A stretch of 64,000 nucleotides of DNA from Massospora cicadina. Taxonomy: Eukaryota > Entomophthoromycota > Entomophthoromycetes > Entomophthorales > Entomophthoraceae. The stretch is from assembly GCA_022478985.1 (NCBI GenBank), contig JAKSZP010006616.1:124001-188000 (forward strand), given 5' to 3'. This document shows, in pieces, positions 46,385 through 57,985 of this stretch. The number at the start of each line of letters is the position of its first letter. Within the stretch, counting starts at the first letter, position 1. The notes under the pieces were generated by a model. The model saw nothing but the letters and a program-made list of their open reading frames with translations, was not told the origin of the DNA and searched no databases. The translations under genes were made by a program, and so were the position numbers.

Positions 46385-48104
46385 AGTTTAATTTTCTAAA
46401 TTAATTCTGAGCTAGACACGCCCAGACCCTCTAGTTCTGGCAAATAAGTGGATTGGTGGGGAGCTATACCCCATTTGAGAAAAATCATATTTTGTAGACG
46501 CCATAGTTAAAGGGCAGCGGTGGGTGACATCATAACTGTGAAGTATACTTATACATTTAATTTAACTTCGAGGCTGGACCCCTGCTCACCATTAAACTCT
46601 GCAAAAAACAAAGGAATGGAAGGATATTATCCCCCTTTTTCATATGCATGTGAAAATTTTTGGAGCAGGTAGTTATAGGGGCCACCGATGGTGAAACACT
46701 GACGGACGAATCACCTGGCCCCTTCTGGGTATGGGCGGGGGAATTGACCCAAAAAGCTTCAAACAGATGCTCAAAGCTAGTGGGGATCGCTTGAATCATT
46801 GAGTGTCCATTGCAGGGGCATCCACAGTGGTATGGAATAACGCCATTTGGAAAACTTTAAACACAGGTAAGCCCATGACACAAAAAGATTCCTAAGAATA
46901 AGGGCACATAAAAATGCTCAACACCCTGTTTCACAAATAAACCAATGAGAACGCTTGAAAGCCATAACACAAGGTTTCCCTGCCAACAAGGGTCGCTTAA
47001 AAACTCTCTATACACTGACACCCACAATACATTTTTATAAATGTAAAACACTCAGGCAGGGGACTTTTGTAGAAGCTGACGCAGCCATTCAACTCCTGGA
47101 GGAATAAATTCAGGGCTGGTTTTGTTATAATGAGAAGAAGTGGTAGGAAACTTGGAAACCTGAGAAACTAGACTTTAAACAGTCCATACACACCATGTAC
47201 CTGCCAAAAGGGTGGAAAAGAACACCTCATGCAGAGAAAAGAGAAACGCCTAGCTGGCACATCACCAACAAGAATGAGACCACTGTCGACAAGAGCGTTA
47301 GAACCACAGTAAACATAGAGCTTAAATACTACTACAAAGACCTTACACTTGGAATAAGTTTTGGTAAGACTAAAAATAAGGGTGGGCAATAAGTGTCAAG
47401 AGCATGTATATAATGATCCAGCTTCAATAACGGTGGGGGGCGATGGCCCACCCCCTGATGCAGAACCCTCTACTAAATAAAGGGTAAAAAACGCCACCCA
47501 GAAGGATGGTGCACAGTATGGCCCAAGCAAGGAAGGTACACATTTGGTTCTTTGGGACCTCTTGGAGGTCAGCCAACAGAATATAATAAATGCACATAAA
47601 ATATTAAAACAAACGTGAATCTTAACAAACTAGAGGACCAACGAGAGAAGTTGGTTTTTCAGAACCATAGTTAAACAATATGGGAGAAGTTAGTGATAAG
47701 AGGAAGTGGTGCTAAGTTTAAAGAACCTAATTAGCACATGCTACCATTGGCAAAGGTACTGTAACTCAGTATTGTCCAAACTCAAGTTATAGATTGTAAA
47801 TTGACCTATTTTGACTTTACAATATTATTAAATGAAACGAATTTGATTTCCTGATCCTTAAGTAACAATATTGAACTGTCCAAGCTGAAAACGTAGCTGG
47901 TGCATTTATAACGCCCAGGATGTAATGCCCGGCTAAGCATCAGCACATCCCTTGGACCAACCTGGGCATATCTCGCCTGTCCCTGAGCTGGACCAGGGTA
48001 TGTTTTAAGTCAGGTAGGCATTGCAGCTTGACCCTTTTTGGCCTCATGACGTCCATCCTTGTCCTTAAGGTCTGTCCCCTTAATTATGTCATATAGTCAT
48101 GACA
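46385..48104 (-). mobile_element. Element 7: chromovirus LTR and gag remnant
   Basis: From 48,104 leftward the sequence is a diverged relative of the Element 3 LTR. It ends on the plus strand in the same palindrome style, TGTCATATAGTCATGACA (48,087-48,104). Shared order includes 'ggaccaacctgggcatat' and 'aggaccacctc/gacctcttggagg'-type blocks back to about 47,450. The left LTR edge is unclear. At 46,799-46,557 (minus) a frame contains NFHMHMKKGDNILPF after a Pro/Ser-rich stretch, which could be a gag N-terminus. No pol follows, since LINE copy 2 begins at 46,373. Confidence 0.5.
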
Positions 48105-48229
48105 CCAATGTCATATTCTTAAAGTTAAAGAGACCAAATTCTCTTCTTTTTCAACGAAATTGATCACTCAGGTAGGCTTGTTTGCTTGTCCAAAATAGGT
48201 ATCATTTGTTACAGATCCATCAGCAACAT
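48105..48229 (-). other. Short host segment left of Element 4
   Basis: These 125 bp lie between the Element 7 LTR and the Element 4 LTR. The last five bases AACAT pair with ACCAT at 57,986 as the probable target duplication of Element 4. Confidence 0.4.
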
Positions 48230-49300
48230 TGTCAAAATCTGAGGATCGCTTGCTTGGAAATTGTTATCCTGCACATCTATAAGTAGGCTGAATTTCCGAT
48301 GGTTGATCCTCTTTGGCGCCTTTAGTTTACAGGATTCAGACCGTTTAACAGCTCACTATATCTATTAAATTCGCCTCAACTCTTCTGGCCAATTTTGGGC
48401 ATAATTTTCACTTTGGGTTCAGGAACTTCTTCTGAGGCAGGCTTCATTACAAATTGGGAATTTAACACTTCCAGTTTATCAACACTTTCTCCAAAGAAAG
48501 GATTCAATGAGAAAATTAGGATAATGATGAAATAAATATAGCTTTATTATAAGCTATTTATTAGGTAATGGTCATTAGGCCAGGCGCCAGTATTTATACT
48601 CTAAGGCATCTCCTGGCCAGATTCCAGCACAAAATTTCAACAGCTATCTGCCACTTAGCTCGGCCTATGACTGAAACCTTTTCTTAGGTTCATTGGTGGC
48701 AAGATACTCTCAAAATTGGGAGGATTTCAGGTACAAAAAATGCTCTAAAAGCATGCAAAATTGTCCTAAGATATTGAAGATTTTAGTTTCATCATTCTGC
48801 TGACGAAACACACCTTCTGTGAATTTTTGGCCTAAATTGAAGTAAATGACGCGCCCATAATTGGGACGTTAGCAGGCATCTTCCTCAATAGCACTAAGTA
48901 ACCCCTTTTGGGCAGTCCATGCAAGTGCTATCATGCCAATTATGTGTATCAAAATATAAAATCGACCTCAGTTGGGAAATTGATTACGTTTTTCTTTTGT
49001 CTAAGTCCATGGGATTTTCTGATGTTAACCCAAGGTCATCCCTGAAATATTAGCATATAATTTGTTGATTGTGTTTCAATAATTAGGACCAATTGCCGAG
49101 AGTTTATGCATCAGAATTGGCCATAATATGTGAGTGCATTTGGGACAAGCACCTGATAAATTACTAGATCAAATTGTCATTGAGATAATTGGTCCATTTT
49201 TATAATAGCAATAAGCGTTAGCTCAAGCGTTGAAAGGATAATTGGCCCAATCAGATGGTTGTTGAAGGTTTATTTTCGAGTAGACCACCATAATCTGACA
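48230..49300 (-). repeat. Element 4 3' LTR
   Basis: This 1071 bp LTR is TGTCAAAATCTGAGG...ATAATCTGACA on the plus strand. The first 690 bases are almost the same as 56,914-57,600, but the remaining 380 or so are much more diverged. On the minus strand it is preceded by the polypurine tract AAGAGGAGGGAAA (49,301-49,313). Confidence 0.92.
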
Positions 49301-49514
49301 TTTCCCTCCTCTTAACTCAAACATAAGCCCTAAGATTCTGATTAGCCTATGTTGTTCCTTCCTTATTGGTCAAACGCCCAATGAGAATAGAGTTGGTTTT
49401 TCTAAATATTAACTTTGGCCAGGCTGGCCAATGGGTTTGAAAAATGATGGGCCGAATGCCCATCAAGTCTGAAGTTGGATCCCCTCCCCAACCTCAAGTG
49501 CAAACTAAAATATT

Positions 49515-51405
49515 TGATTTATTCGAGGTACGCCGACCAGGGGATGGACAGTACCGATCACAACACTCAAAATGGCAAAACAAACTACTAACCAGGTGGG
49601 AAGCAGAAACTGCTTAACCCACCATGGCAGAGGGTGAGGAGGGGTCGGGGGGTTGGTTTTCAGAAAGACTTGCCTCAATCAAGGGGTGTTGGTTGCAGTA
49701 CCAGATCAGAGCAGAGAGCCAGGGCGTTGGGGCATCTGCATAGTGGGGGCTGAGGTCAGCGTAGTAGGAGTTTTCCACTTCTGCATCAAGATAATGACGG
49801 GAAAGTGTCTCAACAAAAGCTGCGAGGAGAACTTCAGCTACTTTGCGGGCTTCAGGAAGTTGGGTGAAAAGGGAGATACTGTGGCGGGTGATTTTGGCTG
49901 AGGGTTGAATGAAGCAAGTGTTGCGACATTCATAACAGCAATTTCAGCATCATCAAATAATTTTGAGATGTCACTTCAGGGAGATTCAAGGAAGTCAGGG
50001 GGGAAGAAGATGGTGGGCAGGCCATGCTGGAGCTGAGCCACTGACTGGGCCACCGCGGTGCGTAGTTTTGGGCAATGAGGAGAGGCCACCGCAGCTAAGG
50101 CGAGCTGGTGGTCACTTTGGAAGGGGATTGTATTGGGTAGAGGAGCAAAATGGCGAGGGGTAGGGGTTTCATCAAAGTTGGGAAGGAAAAATCCTGCCTG
50201 ACCATAATCGCCATGGCAGAGAGGTTGACCTGTATGATTACTAATAAGGATATTACCTGATTCGTCAGTTTCAGCCAATAGATCCCATGGATTTTGGTTC
50301 ACTGGAATAGTTGCATTTAAATTTGAGTGGGTAGGATTGGGCGAATGGGCAGCTGCTTGGGTACGAATGTTGGTCCAAGCATTGCTCTGATTGGCTGGCG
50401 TAGATTTAGGTGGGAGAGTGAGAATGGAGGTTTTGGGTGGGGCTGATTTTCCATGTGGGCCCACTGAACGAGATTGGAGGGTGGGAGGGGGCAGCAAAGC
50501 ACCCCATACTGAACCTCCAGAGGGGGGCTCAGAAGCTGCATCAGAAGATTTGGCCTTAGGGCACGCTCTTTTTGCATGGTCGAGGCAAAGCAGAGGGAAC
50601 AAATCTGCCTACCATTATCAACCCGAGCCCAAAAGAAATGATCTGGTGCTGCAGCCACACTAGCGCGGGGTGTGATTTGTTGGGCTATGGTAGGGTGGTG
50701 TGGTATGATGGTGGCTGTTGCATGAGGAGCAGCAAGGCGTTCTGAACCAGAAGGAATGGCAAAGATGAGGTTGGGCTGAGTGCCATAAGCCATGAGCCCC
50801 GCGACCAACTGGTCATACAAAATATGGGGTGGAAGGTGGGATGGGAGATTTGCAAAGGATACCACTAGCGTGGTGTCTGAAGGGAGGCGAGTACGGGTTG
50901 TGGGAATGGGGTTTTTTTATAAATTAGAGGAGTTTGTGCTGCCGCTTCAGCATCCTCCTCAGATTGGAACCCAACGTCAAAGTAGCCCTTAAAAGGGCGG
51001 AAGTCTATAAAGCCAGCTGGCGCAAAGGCTGTAGTGGCTAGGTCAATAATTGCCTTATTGGCATATGGGAACAAACGTCCATAGTCCACTCTGAGGCAAT
51101 AGCGAATAGCAGAGCGAGGGAGGGCGAGAGGATGGGGGCGAGAAGGGTGGATGCGCGCCAGGTGGAGTGCTAGGTCTCGTGGGGGGACAAAACGGTTGGA
51201 AGCAGTGGGCGGGCTGTTTGAACCTGTCCGAACGCGCTTGCCTGCAGGGCGGAAAACGCTAGGTGGGGGTGCACTGCTGCCCCACACTGGGGTGGCAGGC
51301 GGCAGAGCCAAGGACATCAAAGAATAGGTTTGGGCAGATGGCTGTGGTTAAATAAACTTAAATTTAAAATCGCTCAAAAGTGACTTTGAGCGGTTAAAGA
51401 GAAGT
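49515..51405 (-). mobile_element. ORF1-only non-LTR element, copy C (best preserved)
   Basis: This 1891 bp unit is flanked by a perfect 16 bp duplication TGCAAACTAAAATATT (49,499-49,514 and 51,406-51,421), so it is a complete insertion. It carries one ORF and ends with GTCCATCCCCTGGTCGGC then CTCGAATAAATC (49,517-49,549), the LINE/SINE 3' end. No EN or RT sequence is present anywhere in it. It must have been moved by enzymes supplied in trans. Confidence 0.92.
49600..51320 (-). pseudogene. ORF1-like protein of copy C
   Basis: The ORF starts at 51,320 (MMSLALPPATPVWGSSAPPP). It runs through NRFVPPRDLALHLARIHPSR, YCLRVDYGRLFPYANKAIID, AAAQTPLIYKKTPFP and an RRM-like block VVSFANLPSHLPPHILYDQL, to a knuckle split by a one-base deletion near 50,590 (ICSLCF / LDHAKRACPKAK; expected CX2CX4HX4C). 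A Pro/Ser/Asn-rich linker ends at 49,976. Further coding similarity continues to about 49,610 with a conserved C-terminal block HYADAPTPWLSALIWYCN. Domain order parallels the LINE ORF1, so it is probably a diverged ORF1 with an added C-terminal domain. Its function is inferred, not known. Confidence 0.8.
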
Positions 51406-51751
51406 TGCAAACTAAAATATTGATTAGTATAAAACTATAAGTATTTTTTTGTTTTTTGAGTTATGGTTTTGTTTTTGTATATATTGTGTTTTTATGTTTT
51501 ATTTCTTTCGACTTTTTCTTTTCATAATTTTTCCCACTTATTTAACCTTCTTAGGAATTTTGCATGGACTCAGCTGTATTTATGGCCAGTACTAATATCC
51601 TTGATGGTTTATATGAAATTAGACGTTTTCTCAATCACTTCGAATGGCTTGACCCAGATGCAATCTAACTTTTGCATTCATCCCAATCCGTGGGTGTTGC
51701 AAAATAGAACTTCATCTTTAACTTCAAATTTGGCTAGTGGGTAGCAATTCT

Positions 51752-52760
51752 CTAAGTCTTTTTGATGGTGTTGCTTTTTTGGTGAAAGTTTTTGTTGAAG
51801 GCTTGTGTTTGTAGTTTGATCAAGGCATCCTCAAGCTTCTCAACGCACTGAGGGTAAGTTTTTTCACCAGGCTCCTCTAGGGCCAAATATAGCAGTGTTA
51901 GTAGGGCTGGGTGTTTACCATATTTTACTTGAAATGGAGACATCCTGTTTGATAAATGGTAGTAGATATTATAGGCAAAGGCTGCAAACTTAGATATGTA
52001 CTCCATTTGGATGGTTTGGCCGAGGTTAATTTCTGGATAATGTTCATCAATGTCGCATTTGCATGCTCAACAGCCCCATTAGTTTTGGGTTATAATGAGA
52101 GGAAGCACACCATGTACTCTCATTAATTGGTTGAGCTTAGCAAGGACATTGGCGGTAAAGTTAGTTCCATTTATTGGTCAGAATAACCTGAGGGCATCCA
52201 TGTTTGTGGATGATGTTTTCAAGTATGAACTTGGCGTAATTGCACTCCAGCTTCCAGAATAGCCTTGGCCTTGGACCATTTGGTCAAGTGGTCAATGGCT
52301 ACAATTATGTACTTGGCCTTCATATTGCTTGTTGAATGTGGGCCAACAACGTTGATATATACAGTTAGCTAGGAAAAGTTGGGCCAAACAAGCTGGTAAG
52401 AAGTGACTTTTTGGAATGGTTTTTCACCTTGGCAATCTGCTCAGCATTCTAGCGTTTCTTGGATGTCAAATTGCATTATCTCCCTTTAAAAGGATTTCTT
52501 CAGATGCTCTTTCATCTTCTTGAATACTCCATGCCCTATGGCCTTATGCGCTGCCATTATTAGGTCTGTTCGGGCTGATGGTCTTGGAAAAATAAACTTT
52601 ATGTCTTCAACGATCTTGTAAAGTGTTCCATTTTTGATGGTTGTAATTTTTTGTAGTTCTGATAGTATTTTTTGGATGAATTTGGGATCATCCTGATACT
52701 CTCCGCTGATCATTTTCCTAAACAACTCACTGGTGGCCCAACTAAGTGTTGCAATGGTGG
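51752..52760 (-). pseudogene. Element 4 integrase
   Basis: Pieces in order on the minus strand are SARTDLIMAAHKAIGHGVFK (HH region), a degraded CC half and core. The end reads EYISKFAAFAYNIYYHLSNR then MSPFQVKYGKHPALLTLLYL, the typical 'A.N...H.S...SPF...YG..P' segment after the catalytic Glu. Several stops break the core. Confidence 0.78.
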
Positions 52761-52879
52761 GTAGTCAGGATAGACACTTGGCATTTTGGTGTTTTTCACC
52801 TGTGCGATGCTTGATAGTGTAGTCATAGGTTTAAAGCTTTAATGCAGAGCGAGCTAATCAGCCCTCAGGTCCTCTTAAG

Positions 52880-53410
52880 TTATTCAACCATATTATGGAA
52901 GCATGATAAGTAACAATGTTGAAAAGAGTACAATGAAGGTAGGCCCAGATATGCTTGCAAGCATATGACAGCTAAGAACTCTCTTTCTGTCAACATGTAG
53001 TTCCTTTCGTGAATTATTAAGGTCCAACTAGCAAAGGCAACTGGATGTTCTTCACTGTTTTCTCCAACTTGGGATAACATGGCACCCAATGCTGTTTGGG
53101 ATGCATCAGTTTGGATGATAGCTTTGCAATCAAAGTATGAATATCAAAGAACAGGCGTGCTTAATAGGGCCAATCAGATTTGGTCAAATGCATCCTGGCA
53201 AGCTGAAGTCCATTCAAATGGGACCTTATCTTTAATCAGATAGAAAAGCGGCTCTCCAAGTTGTGCAAAGTTGGCGATAAATTGGTGATAGTACCTGATC
53301 ATGCCTAGGAATACTTGAATATTGTGCTTGGATTCTGACCATTTCATTTTGGAGATGGCATCCAGCTTAGAGGGTTGGGGTCGAAGACCCACTTTATCAA
53401 TCACAAATCC
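52880..53410 (-). pseudogene. Element 4 RT thumb and RNase H
   Basis: The frame 53,404-53,174 reads IDKVGLRPQPSKLDAISKMK and VFLGMIRYYHQFIANFAQLG, the classic gypsy RT-RNase H junction. Next, 53,089-52,880 gives MGAMLSQVGENSEEHPVAFA and YMLTEREFLAVICLQAYLG, with the RNase H Glu in 'TEREFLAV'. Confidence 0.85.
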
Positions 53411-54068
53411 AATGTATTCCCGTTGGACTTAAATAATTGACATTTTCTGGGCTTTATTTTTAGGTTTTACAGCAAATAGACTTTTGAAAACCTTCTCTAA
53501 GAGTTCAAGGTGGTCGTCAAAAGTGAGGCAGAAAACGTTGATATTATCAAGGTACACTAGTACACATGACAATTTTAAATATCCCAGGATTGTGTCCATT
53601 GCCCGTTGAAATGTGACTGGGGCGTTGCAGAGCCCTTAAGGCATTCTCGTCAGCTGGAATAGGCCCTCTTGTGTTATGATTACACATTTCTCGCGCTCCT
53701 CTTTGGGAAGATCTAAATGCCAATATTCGCTGATAAGATCCATTGATGAGAAGAACTTTGCGCCCCCTAGCTATCCAAGGCTTTGTTGATTATGGTAGTG
53801 GGTATGAGTTCTTCTTTGTGGTGTTGTTTAACTTCCAATAGTCAATGACTACTCAGTTGCTTCCATCCTACTTCTTTACTATTAAAATTGGTTCTGCCCA
53901 TGGACTTTTTGAAGGGACTAGCATGCCACAATTGAGGAGTTCCTTAATCTCCTTAAATACTGCTCCTTCTGATAATGGAGCATCTAATTGGGCGTAATCA
54001 AATAGGTTTATGATCTCCAGTATCAATTTTGTGGGTGACACCACTAGCACAATCCAAGTCAAAATCAT
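53411..54068 (-). pseudogene. Element 4 reverse transcriptase
   Basis: It begins with LLNCGMLVPSKSPWAEPILI. Further on come GLCNAPVTFQRAMDTILGYL and LVYLDNINVFCLTFDDHLEL. The catalytic box YLDD is YLDN, so the second Asp is lost. A stop lies in MP*GLCNAP. Confidence 0.85.
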
Positions 54069-54635
54069 CTTGTACAGATATTTCCCGATATTCTGAAAAT
54101 AACTCCTGAGCTTGGCCTTTCTCAGAGTTGGTCAAGTTGCTAAAATCAGCCATAGGGAAAACATTATATGTGCTGAGTTGGTCCTTATTGGGGAGCCTTA
54201 ATTCAACAAATGTTCTGAACTCATGGAATGAGTGAATTTCCGTGGTAGGGAACAGATGCAGAAAGGCGATTGTTTTTGTCGCCTAATGGAAATGGGCTGA
54301 ATTTGCAGGATCACATATAAGATATGTATTTCTCTGTTGCCCAAAATGATAATACCAGAAGTAATGTTTGGACTAAATTGAGGTTTAGACCATGGTTGAA
54401 ATATTTCACCGTAAAGGCCTTCTGGGATATTAATTGTTGATCCCATCAGGATGATACTTGTTCTCTGGATGCTATAGTGATGGGCTTTTTTGATCGAAGC
54501 AGAATGCCATTTGACTCATCAATCTGAGTGGGAAGTGGTTTTATTTTTGACTGAGCTTTGGAATACTCAATTGGGAAGACTCCATATTTGTAAGCCAGAT
54601 TTATGAATAGGCTGAGGTTCTTTTTCTCAACAGCC

Positions 54636-54989
54636 TTACACGGTTATAATAAAGTGGAATAGTCTGGCAAAGAATGGTAATTTTATTGTCCTTATGATGG
54701 TAACAACTCCATATCTTCTTAGAAAATCAGTCCCAATTAGGATATCATAGTTTGTATTTGACAACACTATGGCAGGTGACATTACTACAATGGATCCATA
54801 TTGGAGTAGTAGGGTACTGTAGGCGCCCAGCGATTTGGTTGTATGCGCTCCAGCGGTTCCATATTCCTGGCATTGGGCAACATCGGGCACATTTTTCAGT
54901 TTCTTAACCAACTTTATACTGACTATATTGATAGGAGCCCCACTGTCAACAATGGCCCGAACTTGTACCTTGTTCACTGCTATGTCCAC
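54636..54989 (-). pseudogene. Element 4 aspartic protease
   Basis: An open frame of 117 residues contains VRAIVDSGAPINIVSIKLVK, with the active site DSGA intact, and NYDILIGTDFLRRYGVV. This is a typical gypsy protease and the best-kept one of its clade in the window. Confidence 0.85.
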
Positions 54990-55488
54990 ATAAGTACATT
55001 CAGAGTAGTTTTCAGAGGTATTTATTGTGTGAATGCTGTGGCTGTTGCCCTATTCCAGGTGTGCTTTCAGGCTTGAGCATATATCTGGGAAGTTATCTGC
55101 TAAGGTCTTCATGGGAATAGACGCTTGAACGTTGTTAAGCTTAGGTAAATCAGATGAACATTTTGATTGTATATCCAACACTGATCAATAATTTGCTTCG
55201 TGTAAGTTTTTGATACCTCTTCTCGGGTTTCTTTGGCTATTTTCAAGGGTTTAGTTGCTTTTGCGGTGGCCCAAGTAGTGACAATCATGACATCATTAGC
55301 CACGATATGATGGAGGTTATCTTTAGCAACATCTTCGGCCCTAAAGAGCTCAATAGGGTCAGGTGAACAGGTTGAAAATCGAAGGAGTTAGAGCATTCTG
55401 CCTCTACTCTACCTGCTCTTTTCCCGCCTCACTGTCACTGTTATTTTCTCGAGATAAGTTGACTCAGGATTTTTGTTGGACCGTCTGT

Positions 55489-55530
55489 AGCTTTGGCTAC
55501 AAAGTGCCCTATTTGACCACATTTGTAACA
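55489..55530 (-). pseudogene. Element 4 gag zinc knuckle, last Cys lost
   Basis: The minus-strand frame reads CYKCGQIGHFVAKA. This is a CX2CX4HX4C knuckle except that the last position is Ala. It lies between gag and protease as expected for the nucleocapsid part. Confidence 0.8.
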
Positions 55531-55689
55531 TGTAATCAGCCCTGTTTGCTGTTTTTGTTCAAATTTTTGGTTCACATTTTGGAAAATTTTCCCCTTGTCA
55601 GACATCATGTTGTTTTTTGGGACTGAAAATTAGAATTTTTTGCTGATCTTTGGATTGATTAGGTGTGTTGAAGTTATTGGAACAGCCTC

Positions 55690-56100
55690 TCAAGTAAGTG
55701 GTGAGCTCTTGGATTTACAAGCTTTCATTGAATGCAGGTAACATGACATTGTGCAGTTCACAGAAGGGCATTGTTGAGTGCTCCAATGCAATCTTGGCGT
55801 CAAATTATCAATTACATTGCACCCACGAAGAACTTGTGCCTCATGGAAGAATATATCCACAAAGTCCTTAATAGTCTCTTTCTGTTTAAAGATGGTATTA
55901 AGAAGCTCTCTTTTTTGGGTTTCTAGATTCTCAGGCCCTCCAAACTGCTTGGTTATTGCAATTTTGGCATCCATATAGGACCAATCGTCACCCAAATAGG
56001 GAATAACAAGGTCACAGCTATGGGCATTGAGTGATTTAATCAGTGCCAATCCTTTGGCATGGTCTGAGGCACCTCTCATTGCTTTTTCAAATTACTTGAG
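55690..56100 (-). pseudogene. Element 4 gag capsid region
   Basis: The 129-residue frame has LALIKSLNAHSCDLVIPYLG, ITKQFGGPENLETQKRELLN and IKDFVDIFFHEAQVLRGCNV. This is the style of retrotransposon gag (the 'L...F....Q..RE.L' pattern). The start of gag lies farther right (to about 56,880), in broken frames. Confidence 0.72.
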
Positions 56101-56900
56101 GGAGGAGTGAACGTTTCAAGCCTTATCAAACTTTGGCAAATTTATTAGTTTGAGGTCATCTCGCCCTGTTACAGCCACAGGGGTGTACTTCTTCTTGAGC
56201 GTCTTGCCGTATCATCACTAATAATCAGCCCTCTTTTCCATTGGGAGGTGTCTGAAGTCAGGATTGCTGCCAGTACTCTAGGCATAGAATAACTGTTTGA
56301 GATATCAGTTTCTGCATCAGTGTCAATTTCCGATGATTTGGTTTTTAATTTTGCACTGAACTACTGGATTCTGATGCCTGAATTCAGCCCTTAGTTTTTT
56401 AAAATTGTTTTCAAGCCAAATTGACAGAGATTTTTCCTACTTTTCTTTTGTCAAAGCTGGGTAAGCATAGCTGCTTTGTTTTTTTAAGTTAGGCTTTTTT
56501 CAAATAAAGCTTAATTAGACGCAATGCTATTAATGTCTTTGCGCATACTATCTACTTGGGAATTTGCAGTTTATAATGCATTCTAAGTTCCTAGATTCTC
56601 TGAGTAATTTCAGTGTTTCTGGCCTGCAATCTCGACACAACTGTCCAAATTTTTGAAAATTCCTTGTTATCCAAGTCATCATCCTCATCCCTATTCAGGA
56701 CGACTGGTTTTGCTGCACGAGCTCCCCCACGTTGACAAGATTACAGGTGTAGGAGGTACCAGTTGCAGAGCCTTGTTGACTAGGAAAATAATCTGAGATG
56801 GCCTTGACTTTAGTTTCCATCTCGATGTCACTGTTTCGTCTGGCTGAGTCTGCCAGAAATTGGTTACTGGAATCCATTTTGGAGAGTGTCACCAGTTTTG

Positions 56901-56911
56901 AGTGAGCACCA
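56901..56911 (-). other. Element 4 primer-binding site
   Basis: On the minus strand TGGTGCTCACT follows the 5' LTR after 2 nt. It is identical in its first 11 bases to the site of Element 2. Confidence 0.82.
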
Positions 56912-56913
56912 GT

Positions 56914-57985
56914 TGTCAAAATCTGAGGATCGTACACTTGGAAATTGTTATCCTGCACATCTATTTAGGCTGAATTTCCGATTGTTGATCCTTTTTAGCG
57001 CCTGTAGTTTACAGGATTCAGACCGTTTAACAGCTCACTATACCTATTAAATTCGCCTCAACTCTTCTGGCCAATTTTGGGCATAATTTTCACTTTGGGT
57101 TCAGGAACTTCTTCTGAGGCAGGCTTCATTACAAAATGGGAATTTAACACTTCCAGTTTATCAACACTTTCTCCAAAGAAAGGATATAATGAGAAAATTA
57201 GGATAATGATGAAATAAATATAGCTTTATTATAAGCTATTTATTAGATAATGGTCATTAGGCCAGGCGCCGGTATTTATACCTCTAGGGCATCTCTTGGT
57301 CACATTCCAGCACAAAATTTCAACAGCTATCTGCCACTCAGCTCTGCCTATGACTGAAACCTTTTCTTAGGTTCATTGGTGGTAAGATACTCTCAAAACC
57401 AGTAGGATTTCTGGTACAAAAAATGCGCTAAAAGCATGCAAAATTGTCCTAAGATTTTGAAGATTTTAGTTTCATCATACTGCTGATGAAACACACCTTC
57501 TGTGAATTTTTGGCCTAAATTGAAGTAAATGACGCGCCCATAATTGGGACGTTAGCAGGCATCTTCCTCAATAGCACTAAGTAACCCCTTTCAGGCAGTT
57601 CACGCAAGTGCTATCATGCTGATCATGCAAACCAACATACAAATTTCGCCCTTAGGCAGGAAATTTTTTTATGTTTTTTGTTTGTCTGAAGTTTACAAAA
57701 TTTTAAGGCATTAACTTCATGTTGTCCCCAAATTATTTTGTATACGATTGAGTTGATTGTCTTTTAATAATTGGTACCATTTGCTAAGATTTGATCCATT
57801 AGAATCAGCCATAATATGTGAGTGTATTTGTGCTGAGCGCCCGAAAAATACTCGATCAGATTGCCATTGAGATAATTGGCCTGAATTGTATAGTACAATA
57901 TGCATTAGCTCAAGCGTTGAAAGGATAATCAGCCCAATCTGATGGTTGTCAAAACTTTCTTTGAGTCAGCCACCAGAATCTGACA
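56914..57985 (-). repeat. Element 4 5' LTR
   Basis: This 1072 bp partner of 48,230-49,300 has ends TGTCAAAATCTG and GAATCTGACA on the plus strand. Confidence 0.92.

Larger units (their letters stand above)
48230..57985 (-). mobile_element. Element 4: Ty3/gypsy retrotransposon, carrying an ORF1-only insertion
   Basis: On the minus strand the order is 5' LTR (56,914-57,985), PBS, gag, CCHC remnant, protease, RT, RNase H, integrase, polypurine tract and 3' LTR (48,230-49,300). The insertion at 49,515-51,405 (with 16 bp duplication) lies between integrase and 3' LTR. Without it the element is about 7.85 kb. The flanks AACAT (48,225-48,229) and ACCAT (57,986-57,990) fit a 5 bp duplication with one change. 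It belongs with Elements 2 and 8 by protease and PBS. No chromodomain was seen. Confidence 0.9.
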
